The notes under the pieces: model-generated | The model's input: only the letters and a program-made list of their open reading frames with translations | What the model was told of the DNA's origin: nothing | The model's database searches: none | Source: Betaproteobacteria bacterium | GTDB lineage: Bacteria > Pseudomonadota > Gammaproteobacteria > Burkholderiales > Rhodocyclaceae | Reading direction: 5' to 3' | Assembly: GCA_009781175.1 (NCBI GenBank) | Contig: WQYQ01000027.1 | Coordinates: 1-33,022, forward strand | DNA length: 33,022 nucleotides | Shown: piece by piece, positions 20,002-28,849 of the stretch | Numbering within the stretch: the stretch's first letter is position 1 | Layout of the letters: every line of letters begins with the position of its first letter | Translations under genes and position numbers: made by a program

Positions 20002-20571
20002 TTAAAACACCTGTCCGACATTGAATAAAGCCAACACGCCAAGCGCCGCGAATATCAGCGCGGCAAGGGCGTGCACGAGTTTCATCGGGATTTTTTTCGC
20101 GGCTTGGTCGCCGAGGAATACGACGGGCACGTCGGCAATCAGCATGCCAAGTGTCGTGCCGGCCACGACGGCGAAGAGATTGTCGAAGCGCGCGGCGAGT
20201 GCGACGGTTGCAATCTGCGTTTTGTCGCCCATTTCGGCGAGAAAGAAAGCGATCACCGTCGCGCCGAAGGCACCGAAGCGGGCGGGCAGCGCCGTGTCCT
20301 CGTCGACCTTGTCGGGAATCATGATCCATGCGGCCATGCCGATGAAACCCAGGCCAACGACCCAGCGCAGGACTTGCGGGCCGAGCAAGGTGGTGATCCA
20401 CGTTCCAAGCGCGCCGGCGAGCAGGTGGTTCGCGAGCGTGGCGCAGAGAATGCCGAGGACGATCGGGACCGGTTTGCGGAAGCGCGCGGCGAGGAGCAAT
20501 GCGAGGAGCTGAGTTTTGTCGCCGATTTCGCCGAGGGCGACGACTCCGGCCGATACCAGAAATGCTTCCAT
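20002..20571 (-). CDS. TMEM165/GDT1 (UPF0016) family cation exporter
   Basis: 189 residues with six hydrophobic segments in two homologous halves. Each half carries the family signature E-x-G-D-K-T: EIGDKTQ at 15-21 and EMGDKTQ at 113-119. Family members move Mn2+ or Ca2+ out of the cytoplasm; several bacterial ones are manganese exporters (MneA, MntX). The gene starts 35 nt after the DUF4124 gene and is the last of the run from resB. No yybP-ykoY-type manganese riboswitch is visible in that short gap. Substrate is inferred from the family. Confidence 0.92.
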   Translation of the reverse strand: MEAFLVSAGVVALGEIGDKTQLLALLLAARFRKPVPIVLGILCATLANHLLAGALGTWITTLLGPQVLRWVVGLGFIGMAAWIMIPDKVDEDTALPARFGAFGATVIAFFLAEMGDKTQIATVALAARFDNLFAVVAGTTLGMLIADVPVVFLGDQAAKKIPMKLVHALAALIFAALGVLALFNVGQVF

Positions 20572-20606
20572 GATTTGTACAGGGGTCGGGGCTTAGCGGG
20601 AAGAGG

Positions 20607-21140
20607 CTAGGGCTGTGGAGCCGGTCTGGTTCTCGGCACCGTGCCCGGCATGGGTGCGGCAAGCGGTTCGCGTCGCTTGGGTTCTTCCGGTCTGGGCTTG
20701 GGGGCGATGGGTGGCACCGGCCGGTGATAGCGCCAGCCCCAAATCGGGTAGGTTCCTTGGGCGTCGGGGATGGGGCCGTCGAGTAAGGCGTCGATCCGGT
20801 CCTCGCAGTCGACGCCGCGATTCGCCTTGCAGCGCGCGATCATCCTGGCGCGGCGCTCGGCGCGGCTTTCTTCCGACGTGTTGCCCGGCGCTGCGGGGCG
20901 CGTTTCCACGGCGGTCGGTGGCGTTGTTCTTGGCGCTTGCGTTACCGCAGGGTCAATGTTGAGCCCTGGCACGACACTGACACTGTTTTCCACCTTCTGC
21001 GCGTTGACGCCCGGAGGCGGCTTGTCGCCATAAACCGTCCTGCCGTGGGCGTCGGTCCAGCGGTAAACCTGGGCGGCGGCGCCTGTTGCGATCAGGAGCG
21101 CCGCAAGCGCCAGCATCGATCGAACGCGAACGCCACTCAT
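20607..21140 (-). CDS. Secreted DUF4124-domain protein with proline-rich tail
   Basis: 177 residues. A signal peptide is visible (about 1-23, hydrophobic LALAALLIATGAAA). The mature N-terminus QVYRWTDAHGRTVYGDKPP is the hallmark of DUF4124 domains (YRW.D..G...Y.D.PP). A middle region is rich in Arg/Glu with two cysteines (C104, C112; ARCKANRGVDCEDRI), then a proline-rich C-terminus. The function of the domain is not known. It follows ccsA by 7 nt and precedes the GDT1 gene by 35 nt, so it is probably co-transcribed with cytochrome c maturation genes. Confidence 0.85.
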   Translation of the reverse strand: MSGVRVRSMLALAALLIATGAAAQVYRWTDAHGRTVYGDKPPPGVNAQKVENSVSVVPGLNIDPAVTQAPRTTPPTAVETRPAAPGNTSEESRAERRARMIARCKANRGVDCEDRIDALLDGPIPDAQGTYPIWGWRYHRPVPPIAPKPRPEEPKRREPLAAPMPGTVPRTRPAPQP

Positions 21141-21147
21141 GATTGCC

Positions 21148-22296
21148 TCACAGCGAACCGTAGGAGTGCAGGCCGGAAAGCACCATGTTGACGCCGAGGA
21201 AGGCGAAGCTGGTCACGACTAGGCCAATCAGCGCCCACCAGGCCAGCACGGCACCGCGCAGACCCTTGGTCAGCCGCATATGCAGCCAAGCCGCATAGTT
21301 GAGCCAGACGATCAGCGCCCAGGTTTCTTTCGGGTCCCATTGCCAGTAAGTGCCCCAGGCTTCCGCGGCCCACAGCGCGCCGAGAATCGTGGCGACGGTG
21401 AAGAACGCAAAGCCGATGCCGATGGCGCGATACATCACATCGTCGAGTACTTCGAGCGGGGGGATATGGGCTTTCAGGATGCCGCGCTCGGCGCACAGCC
21501 AGGCGACGGCAACCATCGCGGCAACCGCGAAGGCGCCGTAGCCGATGAAGTTCGCCGGAACGTGGATTTTCATCCAGTACGATTGCAGCGCGGGAATCAG
21601 CGGTTGGATGTCTTGCGCGTTGCGCGTGAAGCTGTACCAAAGCAGGAAACCGACCGCGGCCGAAATGACGAGCAGAACGAAGGGGCCGAGCTGGCGTGTT
21701 GCGTAACGGCGTTCGTATGAGAGATAGATCAGCGCGGTCAACACGGTGAACAACACGAAAACTTCGTAGAGGTTGGCGACTGGGATGTGCCCGACGTCCG
21801 GGCTGATGAGGTAGGACTCATACCAGCGCACCAACAGGCCGGTCAGGCCCGCGCCGGCGGCGCTCCAGGTCAGGGCACTGCCCAGCCGCGAGGCGAATTG
21901 AGCACGCGCGACGACGCCAAGCCAGTAAGCGCCGGTGGCGAAGAAAACCAGCGCGCTCATCCACATGATCGCGGTCTGGCTTGAGAGGAAATACTTGAGG
22001 AGAAAAACTTTCTCGGCGCGCCCGAGATCCTGCGCATAGAGCGTGATCGAGGCGAATGCGGCAATCGCGGCGGCGATCAGCATATTGCGCAGGCCGCTCC
22101 AGCGCCAGCCGAGCCAGGAAAAGAGCGGCACGGCGAGCACGAGAAAGCTTTTTTCGTAGGCGTCCATGAAGCCGCAGAAATGCATCAGGGCGTAGCCCGC
22201 GCCGGCGACGAGGGCGAGCGCGTAAAGCCAGTCGATGAGGCCGAGCCGGCGCAGCAGTTCGGCGGGCGCGGTGGGGGCGCGAGTCAGTTCGGTCAT
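21148..22296 (-). CDS. ccsA: System II cytochrome c maturation protein CcsA/ResC (often annotated CcsB)
   Basis: 382 residues, polytopic inner-membrane protein of the heme-handling family. The tryptophan-rich WWD motif is WGTYWQWDPKETW (314-326), continuing to WLNYAAWLH. Conserved candidate heme-ligand histidines are H245 (MKIHVPA), H339 (AAWLHMR) and H377 (SGLHSYG). With ResB it carries heme to the periplasm and attaches it to CxxCH motifs of apocytochromes. Start ATG overlaps the resB stop by 4 nt (ATGA), as expected for the two-subunit synthase. The likely client cytochrome c4 is encoded immediately upstream of resB. Confidence 0.95.
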   Translation of the reverse strand: MTELTRAPTAPAELLRRLGLIDWLYALALVAGAGYALMHFCGFMDAYEKSFLVLAVPLFSWLGWRWSGLRNMLIAAAIAAFASITLYAQDLGRAEKVFLLKYFLSSQTAIMWMSALVFFATGAYWLGVVARAQFASRLGSALTWSAAGAGLTGLLVRWYESYLISPDVGHIPVANLYEVFVLFTVLTALIYLSYERRYATRQLGPFVLLVISAAVGFLLWYSFTRNAQDIQPLIPALQSYWMKIHVPANFIGYGAFAVAAMVAVAWLCAERGILKAHIPPLEVLDDVMYRAIGIGFAFFTVATILGALWAAEAWGTYWQWDPKETWALIVWLNYAAWLHMRLTKGLRGAVLAWWALIGLVVTSFAFLGVNMVLSGLHSYGSL

Positions 22297-24338
22297 GGTG
22301 CGGTCTTCATGGAATCGGCGGCGGGCGTGTTGAGCGCCTGCCGCAGGGCATCGCGGTGTTGGGCGAATTCACGCTCGACATCCAGCGATACCCGGTTGGA
22401 ACTTAGGGCGAAGAGTGCTTTTCCGTCTCGTTTGATCAGAACGAAGATACGCCGTTCCCGAACGTAAAGCATCGCGAATACGCCGAGAACGAGCAGGAGC
22501 GAGCCGAGGTAAACCCATTTCTTGCCCGGCGAGCGGGTCGCTTGCAGCACGGAAGCCTGGATTTCCTCGAACTGACTTAGTTGAAGATAAACCGGCGCCG
22601 CGTAATGAAAGCTGTCGCTGACCGAGTTCAGCACGTCGCCGATGAAAGCGTTGTGCTGGGGTGTTGGCTCCAGCGCGGGAAGCTTCTGCTCCTCGCGCGC
22701 CACCATCCAGGCTTGCCAGACGATGCTTTTGAGGATCTGAATGAAGTTTCCGGCAACCTGTTCACGTTCTTTTTCCGGAATGCTTTTATCGATGAACGCG
22801 CCGAGGGATTCGAAGCCGCGCAGGGAGAAAAGCTGGAGCGTGCGCAGTCCGGTTTCCTTGAGTTTCGCTTGCATGTCCGCCGATGGGTTCGCCGCTTGAT
22901 CCACCTGTGCGACGGCTTTGGCAAAGCGCTGGGCGAGCCGCTCATGTTGCTTGGGGTCGAGCAGAATCGTGCGGATCGCAAAAAAGCTGTCCACGCGGCC
23001 TGCGTCATCGACGGGGATGCGCATGAAACGGAAACCTTCCGCCTGCGATTCACGCATTCCGGCCATTAAAAACCAGCGCCCGTCTTGTTCCATCGGCAGC
23101 ATGTAATTGAGGAATTCGCGTGCCTGGCCGGCCGAGTCACGCAGTTTGTAGGTGAGACTCGGACCGAGATTGCGGAAATCCTTGTGTTCGGTGCGTTTTG
23201 CCGCGCTGCCGAGGTGTGCCTCGAACTGGGTCAGCGCGCTTTGGGAGTCGGCTGGGGGCTCCGCGATATTCTCGACATTGAAAGGGCGGAAAGCGGTGTA
23301 CTCGACGGTGTAGCCTTTGAGCGGGCGCTGCTCGCCGATCGCGCCCTCGATGTCCTCCGGCGCACCGCCCGCGAGCGGCCAGGCGCGCAGCGAAAGCTTG
23401 CTGCCGCCATCGTCGAAGCTGGCCTGGTAGAGCGTGACGCCGGCGTACTCGAAAGGTTTATTGACTTCGATCGTGCGCGTCAGCGATTGCCCGGTTTTTT
23501 TGTCGGTCAGGATGATATCGCTGGCAAAGCGCTTGGGCTGCCCGGTTTCGTAGTGGTCGATGTGGAATTTTTGCAGCGAAATGGTGAAGGGCAGCGGTTG
23601 CAGGAGGATGCCGTCGGCGACGTTCAGGATCGCCGTGTCGGAGGAGCGGCCTTCGGGAATGAAGACGTTGCCGCGATAGCTCCAGTTGTCTTCGGACAGG
23701 CGGCTCGCGGCGGGAATGTCCGCGATGAGCTGGTTGCCTTGCGTGGGCTTTTTACCGCCCAGGGCCATTTGCAGTTTGAGCGGGAGATTGCCGTCGAGGA
23801 GGCCGCCGAGACAGATAACGACGAGTCCGCCATGTGCCAGAAAGTAGCCCCAGCGCCCCCACGCGCCGCGTTTGGCGGCGATGAGCAGGCCGTCCTCGCG
23901 CGGGTTTTCGCGGCTGCTGAAGCCGATCTGTTGCAGATAGGCGCGCGTGCTTTGCTCGGCGCTGGCGTAATCGCCGATCTCGAATTCCGCGTGATGCTTG
24001 AACAGGCGCAGAGAGGTTTCGCGCGCGTGTTCCTTGAATGCGCGCATTTCCTTCGTCATCGGGTGAATTTGCCGGACGATGCAAACCGAGGTCGACACGA
24101 CGAGGAAGGCCAGGATCGTCAGAAACCACCCGGCGTTGTAGACCGCGTAGAGGCCGAGTTTTTCGAAGATCGGAAACCAGAACGGGCCGAATTGATTGAG
24201 GTAGGCGTTGTAGGCGTCGTTTTGCTTCAGGACCGTGCCGATGATCGATGCGATGGCCAGCAGGGTGAGCAGGCTGATCGCAAAACGCATCGAACTCAGA
24301 AGTTCGAACAAGGCACGCGAGACTGAGGTTTTCTTCAT
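22293..24338 (-). CDS. resB: System II cytochrome c maturation protein ResB/Ccs1
   Basis: 681 residues. Three membrane segments at the N-terminal half (about 16-35 SMRFAISLLTLLAIASIIGT, 70-90 GWFLTILAFLVVSTS, and about 155-175 WGYFLAHGGLVVICLGGLLDG), a large periplasmic domain, and a last helix near 620-640 (WVYLGSLLLVLGVFAMLYV). The conserved SM..AI.LL....IIGT start and QFGPFWFPIFEKLGLYAVY block identify ResB. It works with CcsA in heme delivery and ligation. Overlaps ccsA by 4 nt; 192 nt downstream of the cytochrome c4 gene, a gap holding a terminator-like hairpin and a large palindrome. Confidence 0.95.
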   Translation of the reverse strand: MKKTSVSRALFELLSSMRFAISLLTLLAIASIIGTVLKQNDAYNAYLNQFGPFWFPIFEKLGLYAVYNAGWFLTILAFLVVSTSVCIVRQIHPMTKEMRAFKEHARETSLRLFKHHAEFEIGDYASAEQSTRAYLQQIGFSSRENPREDGLLIAAKRGAWGRWGYFLAHGGLVVICLGGLLDGNLPLKLQMALGGKKPTQGNQLIADIPAASRLSEDNWSYRGNVFIPEGRSSDTAILNVADGILLQPLPFTISLQKFHIDHYETGQPKRFASDIILTDKKTGQSLTRTIEVNKPFEYAGVTLYQASFDDGGSKLSLRAWPLAGGAPEDIEGAIGEQRPLKGYTVEYTAFRPFNVENIAEPPADSQSALTQFEAHLGSAAKRTEHKDFRNLGPSLTYKLRDSAGQAREFLNYMLPMEQDGRWFLMAGMRESQAEGFRFMRIPVDDAGRVDSFFAIRTILLDPKQHERLAQRFAKAVAQVDQAANPSADMQAKLKETGLRTLQLFSLRGFESLGAFIDKSIPEKEREQVAGNFIQILKSIVWQAWMVAREEQKLPALEPTPQHNAFIGDVLNSVSDSFHYAAPVYLQLSQFEEIQASVLQATRSPGKKWVYLGSLLLVLGVFAMLYVRERRIFVLIKRDGKALFALSSNRVSLDVEREFAQHRDALRQALNTPAADSMKTAP

Positions 24339-24393
24339 CGGATGTATTGCGGGCGGATTGGGCGTGAGCGATCCAGGCGGAGGCTGGCAGCTT

Positions 24394-24448
24394 AGAGCCG
24401 CTCACAAAACCCTGCAACTGCGTTGCGCTGGGTTTTGTGGGCGGCTCT
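24394..24448. repeat. Long palindrome upstream of resB
   Basis: Arms AGAGCCGCTCACAAAACCC (24394-24412) and GGGTTTTGTGGGCGGCTCT (24430-24448) pair at 18 of 19 positions. Inside the 17-nt loop a second small stem, GCAAC/GTTGC with a TGC loop, continues the structure. It lies between the resB ATG (24338) and the cytochrome c4 terminator. Without a T-run at either end it resembles a mobile palindromic repeat or an RNA stem in the resB leader more than a terminator. Confidence 0.55.
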
Positions 24449-24473
24449 TATTCGGGGGCGGCGGATCAAACGC

Positions 24474-24500
24474 AAAAAGGGGCGTTGCTGCCACCCCTTT
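24474..24500 (-). terminator. Rho-independent terminator of the cytochrome c4 gene
   Basis: Read on the minus strand, AAAGGGG and CCCCTTT form a 7-bp stem around an 11-nt loop, and the downstream arm runs on into TT, giving five consecutive T before GCG. It lies 30 nt beyond the stop codon of the cytochrome gene. The T-run is short but the arrangement is standard. Confidence 0.65.
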
Positions 24501-24530
24501 CGATCCAAATATATCAGTGCCGATCAATGA

Positions 24531-25175
24531 TCAGCGCAGACCCTGGATGTAGCTTGCGACGGCGTTGATTTCGACATCGGTCATTCTGAGCGCGATCGCG
24601 CGCATCATCGAGTTCGGATCATTGGCCCGTTCGTTGGCGCGGAACGCTTTCAACTGCGCTTCGGTGTAATCGAAGTGCTGACCCTGCACACGCGGATACT
24701 GGGCGGGCAGGCCCGCTCCGGCAGGGCCGTGGCAACCCGCGCAGGCCGGTACGCCTTTGGCGGCAATGCCGGCGCGCCAGATATGCTGGCCTTGCACGAC
24801 GTTTGCGCGGTCCTTGGCTTCGTCAAGCGTCAGTTTCTGCTCCGAGAAGTAGGCGGCCAGCGCGCGCATATCGGCTTCGTCAAGCGCCGCGACCATGCCG
24901 GCCATGACCGGGTTGACGCGTTCGGCCGGTTTGCCGTTCCACGACTTGAAATCGTGCAACTGCTTATACAAGTATTCCGGGTGCTGGCTGGCGAGTTTCG
25001 GGTTTTGCGCAATCGTGCTGTTCCCATCCGCGTTATGGCAGGCAACACAGAGTGTCGAGGCGGTTTGTTTGGCTTTCTCCATGTCAAGTTTTGCCGCTGA
25101 TTCGTCAGCGGCCGTCGCAGACAAGGCAGTAAACAAGCCAGTGAGTAGCACAGCCTTCAAAATCGGCTTCAACAT
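24531..25175 (-). CDS. Diheme cytochrome c4
   Basis: 214 residues from MLKPILKAVLL; GAGGAT lies about 6 nt upstream of this ATG, while longer in-frame extensions would enter engB. A signal peptide (1-22, ending SATAA) directs it to the periplasm. Two c-type heme sites are visible: CVACH (43-47) and CAGCH (145-149), in two similar halves with candidate Met ligands in PVMAGM (90-94) and NSMMRAIA (189-196). Cytochromes c4 carry electrons from the bc1 complex to terminal oxidases. The neighbouring resB-ccsA genes encode its probable maturation system. Confidence 0.94.
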   Translation of the reverse strand: MLKPILKAVLLTGLFTALSATAADESAAKLDMEKAKQTASTLCVACHNADGNSTIAQNPKLASQHPEYLYKQLHDFKSWNGKPAERVNPVMAGMVAALDEADMRALAAYFSEQKLTLDEAKDRANVVQGQHIWRAGIAAKGVPACAGCHGPAGAGLPAQYPRVQGQHFDYTEAQLKAFRANERANDPNSMMRAIALRMTDVEINAVASYIQGLR

Positions 25176-25217
25176 AGAATCCTCAGATAACGAGTCGGTC
25201 TCTAAACCTGTTATTCT

Positions 25218-25234
25218 AAGGCATTCCATGCCTT
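25218..25234. promoter_or_regulatory. Perfect inverted repeat between cytochrome c4 and engB, at a likely promoter
   Basis: AAGGCAT-TCC-ATGCCTT, 7-bp arms with a 3-nt centre. It abuts a TAGAAT hexamer on the minus strand (25213-25218) that is a plausible -10 for the cytochrome c4 gene, so the palindrome would occupy the spacer of that promoter. This suggests an operator, but no regulator can be named, and the -35 is not convincing. Confidence 0.4.
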
Positions 25235-25266
25235 TCCGGCCATGCGTTTGATAGCGCCCGCTGCAC

Positions 25267-25935
25267 ATGTCCCTCTTCCGTCATGCTCGTTTTGAGACCT
25301 CATTCGCCAAACCTCAGGCTCTGCCTGATTCCGATGCGCTGGAGATCGCTTTTGTAGGACGCTCGAATGCCGGTAAATCGAGCGCGATCAATACGCTGGT
25401 TGGGCATAACCGGCTCGCTTTCGTCTCCAAAACGCCGGGCCGGACGCAGTTGATCAACTTTTTCCGGCTGCCCAGCGGGGTCGCGCTCGTCGATTTGCCA
25501 GGTTACGGTTATGCGAATGTTCCGGAACTGATCCGGCGGCAATGGCGGGATCTGCTCGAACGCTATCTGTCGCAGCGTCCCAATGTAATCGGCGTGGTGC
25601 ACATCATGGATAGCCGGCATCCGCTGACGCCGCTCGACCGCCAGATGCTCGACTGGTTTGCGCCGAGCGGCCGGCCAATACACATCCTGCTGACGAAGTC
25701 GGACAAGCTTTCGCGCGGACAAGCCGCCGCCGCTTTGATGGGGTTGCGGAGCGAGTTGCCGCAATGGGGCGGGAACGTCACGGCGCAACTGTTTTCCAGC
25801 CTTAAGAAATCGGGTATCGAAGAGGCCGAGCGGGTCGTCGGCAAGTGGCTGGAGGGTTTGATTTCGGACGCCGGCGGCAACGCGGCGGACGAACAAAGAA
25901 AAACCCCCGGTAAAGGGGATGAAGACCGGGGGTGA
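25267..25935 (+). CDS. engB: Ribosome biogenesis GTP-binding protein EngB/YsxC
   Basis: 222 residues. Typical small TRAFAC GTPase of 50S subunit assembly: G1 GRSNAGKSS (31-39), G2 Thr60 in KTPGRTQ, G3 DLPGYG (76-81), G4 TKSD (143-146). Divergent from cytochrome c4, with a 91-nt gap. The ATG at 25267 has no clear Shine-Dalgarno but matches the usual MSLFRHARFETS start. The C-terminal tail beyond about 205 is low complexity and charged, and the hairpin at 25904-25932 is embedded in its last codons. Confidence 0.95.
   Translation: MSLFRHARFETSFAKPQALPDSDALEIAFVGRSNAGKSSAINTLVGHNRLAFVSKTPGRTQLINFFRLPSGVALVDLPGYGYANVPELIRRQWRDLLERYLSQRPNVIGVVHIMDSRHPLTPLDRQMLDWFAPSGRPIHILLTKSDKLSRGQAAAALMGLRSELPQWGGNVTAQLFSSLKKSGIEEAERVVGKWLEGLISDAGGNAADEQRKTPGKGDEDRG
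25904..25932 (+). terminator. GC-rich hairpin within the engB stop region
   Basis: CCCCCGGT (25904-25911) pairs perfectly with ACCGGGGG (25925-25932) across a 13-nt loop and ends 1 nt before the end of the coding frame (TGA at 25933-25935). AAAAA precedes it, but no T-run follows on the plus strand. It may be an attenuating or terminator stem for engB, or the first stem of the structured hemB leader that follows. Confidence 0.45.
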
Positions 25936-25937
25936 AC

Positions 25938-26035
25938 GCCTCTCATAAGGCACCCGCTCAGGGAGGTGAAGCGGGAGACGGTGCAATACCATCCAGTCGC
26001 TCAGAGTGGGCCTGTTTTACAAAGTTCCCAAAAAA
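25938..26035 (+). ncRNA. Candidate structured RNA leader upstream of hemB
   Basis: The 151-nt engB-hemB gap holds consecutive stem-loops in the transcript: GCCT/AGGC (25938-25951), CCCGCT/AGCGGG with an 11-nt loop starting CAGGGAGG (about 25953-25976), and GACGGT/ACCATC with a 5-nt loop (about 25978-25994; one mismatch). A CGCTCAG motif occurs twice, in the second loop and again near 26000. A conserved 'hemB RNA motif' has been reported for Burkholderiales 5' of hemB genes. I cannot recall its consensus well enough to assign it, so the name is a suggestion. Boundaries are approximate. Confidence 0.45.
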
Positions 26036-26062
26036 GACGATTTGCCAGTCTGCAAACATTAA

Positions 26063-27100
<1,038 letters not shown>

Positions 27101-27122
27101 CGCTGATTACGCTATGGGAGCG

Positions 27123-27146
27123 TGAGGCGACTCGTCCATTGCCTCA
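27123..27146. terminator. Weak hairpin between convergent hemB and the small membrane protein gene
   Basis: TGAGGC (27123-27128) pairs with GCCTCA (27141-27146) over a 12-nt loop, in the 50-nt gap between convergent stops. It could serve both genes, but no T-run is seen on either side. Confidence 0.3.
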
Positions 27147-27150
27147 TCGC

Positions 27151-27534
27151 CTAGCGGCGTGTCATCACCGTCTCGACGATCAGGATCACGACCGAAACCG
27201 CATTGGCGAGCATTGCGCCGGCGGCGAGCGAAACGACGGTCGTGGTGGTTTGCGCAGTCATGCCAATGCTGGAGATATGCGTTGCCCAGCCCCAGTGCAT
27301 CGCTGCCGCGATTAACTGCAAATCCGCAACCAGGCTGGTGGCGAGGTGTACCGCGCCGACCTGGGTGCGGTCGCCGAATTTGAGCACCGTGGCGATCAGA
27401 TTGATCGCAATCGCGAAGAACAATTCGCCGATGTTGTGATGCGCGGGGTTGTCGATCGTGCCGACAAAAAAACCGAAGTTCAAGGTCGCGGCGAGGACGA
27501 TGAAGAAACCAAAAACAACCTTTTCGAGGTTCAT
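27151..27534 (-). CDS. Small integral membrane protein, probably DUF6394 family
   Basis: 127 residues, starting MNLEKVVFGFFIVLAATLNF. Four hydrophobic stretches at about 7-24, 38-51, 67-80 and 98-120 suggest four membrane helices. The sequence GTIDNPAHHNIGELFFAIAIN followed by KFGDRTQVGAVHLATSLVAD is distinctive. I recall it from small membrane proteins labelled DUF6394, with no known function. It converges with hemB and lies 29 nt downstream of dinB on the same strand, so co-transcription with dinB is not excluded from its order (dinB is downstream of it only in coordinate, not in transcription: the minus strand reads dinB first). Confidence 0.7.
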   Translation of the reverse strand: MNLEKVVFGFFIVLAATLNFGFFVGTIDNPAHHNIGELFFAIAINLIATVLKFGDRTQVGAVHLATSLVADLQLIAAAMHWGWATHISSIGMTAQTTTTVVSLAAGAMLANAVSVVILIVETVMTRR

Positions 27535-27563
27535 GTGGTGCTCCGTAAAGACATTGAATCTGA

Positions 27564-28736
27564 TTAATCGTTGAACAAAGGCAGTGTATAGGGCTGAGCC
27601 GGATGTTCGCCAGCCTGATTCAGGTTTGTATACATGGGCGACAGGCTGCCGACGCGCACGCCGAGCAGGCGCAGGCGTTTATCCAAGGGCACACGTTTGA
27701 GGCATTCGCCGGCCACGCGGCGGATAACGCTTGCCGCCTGCGTGGGGAGTTCGAGCGAGTAGTCGCGCGTGACGGTGCGGAAATCGTCGTAGCGCAGTTT
27801 GATGCCGATCGTGCGCCCCGCATAATGTTTGCGCGCAAGGTCTTCGGCCACGCGCACGCAGAGTGAAGTGAAAATACTCGAAAGTTTTGCGCGGTCATGC
27901 ACCGGGTGCAGATCGCGTTCGAAAGTCGTTTCGCGGCTGATTGATTTCGGCTCGCTATGGGTCACGACAGGCCGCTCGTCGCGGCCGTGCGAAGCCTCAT
28001 GCAGCCAGGCGCCGTAACTGTGGCCGAAATGCACGATCAGCCATTGCGGATCGGCCGCGGCGAGTTCCCCGATTGTGCGGATGCTGAGCTGTTCCAGTTT
28101 GGCGGCGGCCTTGGGGCCGATGCCGTTGATCTTGCGCGCGGGCAAGGGCCAGATCCGCGTGGGGATGTCGGCTGTAGTAAGCAAGGTCAGTCCATCGGGT
28201 TTTTCGAGATCGGAGCAGATTTTCGCAAGCAGCTTATTCGGACTCACGCCAATCGAGCAGGACAAGCCGGTCGCCGCGCAGACTGCGTCCTTGATCTGCT
28301 GCGCTGTTTCGCGCAAGGCACCGGGCAGCGTTGTGAGGTCGATATAGATTTCGTCGATGCCGCGGTCCTCGATTTCTGGCGCGATGCGCGCGACCGCGGC
28401 CTTGAACAGGCGCGAGTAGTGCCGATAGGCATCGAAGTCGGCCGGCAGCAGAATCGCGTCCGGGGCGAGCGCGGCGGCTTTCATCAAACCCATGCCGGAA
28501 TGCACGCCCAGCTTGCGCGCCGCATAGGTCGCCGTGGTGATGACGCCGCGGCCGGTATAGTCGCGCAGCCGGGCAAAGACTTTGGGCTGGTCCGCGCCGT
28601 CTTCGGATGCCTGGCGTCGGCCGCCGCCGATGACGACCGCTTGATCGCGCAGTTCCGGGTAGCGCAGTAGTTCGACGGATGCGTAGAAAGCATCCATGTC
28701 GAGGTGGGCGATGCGGCGAGGTGCGGTACTGTTCAT
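27564..28736 (-). CDS. dinB: DNA polymerase IV (Y-family)
   Basis: 390 residues. Error-prone lesion-bypass polymerase. Palm motifs: HLDMDAFYASVE (catalytic D13) and DRGIDEIYIDLT (D128, E129; most relatives have SIDEAYLD). Helix-hairpin-helix region KINGIGPKAAAKLEQL. The C-terminal clamp-binding motif is QPYTLPLF, close to the QLxLPLF consensus. An insertion of about 24 residues after VVIGGG (RRQASEDGADQPKVFARLRD) precedes the GVITTATYAARK block; I know this from betaproteobacterial DinB proteins. No LexA box was recognised in the 113-nt divergent gap. Confidence 0.95.
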   Translation of the reverse strand: MNSTAPRRIAHLDMDAFYASVELLRYPELRDQAVVIGGGRRQASEDGADQPKVFARLRDYTGRGVITTATYAARKLGVHSGMGLMKAAALAPDAILLPADFDAYRHYSRLFKAAVARIAPEIEDRGIDEIYIDLTTLPGALRETAQQIKDAVCAATGLSCSIGVSPNKLLAKICSDLEKPDGLTLLTTADIPTRIWPLPARKINGIGPKAAAKLEQLSIRTIGELAAADPQWLIVHFGHSYGAWLHEASHGRDERPVVTHSEPKSISRETTFERDLHPVHDRAKLSSIFTSLCVRVAEDLARKHYAGRTIGIKLRYDDFRTVTRDYSLELPTQAASVIRRVAGECLKRVPLDKRLRLLGVRVGSLSPMYTNLNQAGEHPAQPYTLPLFND

Positions 28737-28849
28737 AAGGGCTAGCCGGGCAAGCCACTATTGTCGCCGATTCCAATCCGGCATTGCGCGCTGGCGGGGA
28801 TTTGTGCCGTAATCGGCCCTTGCTTGGATTTCCGTTTGGATGATGTGCG

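Noticed and set aside
23085..24326. 413-codon plus-strand open frame opposite resB
   Set aside because: Antisense shadow of resB; no domains seen.
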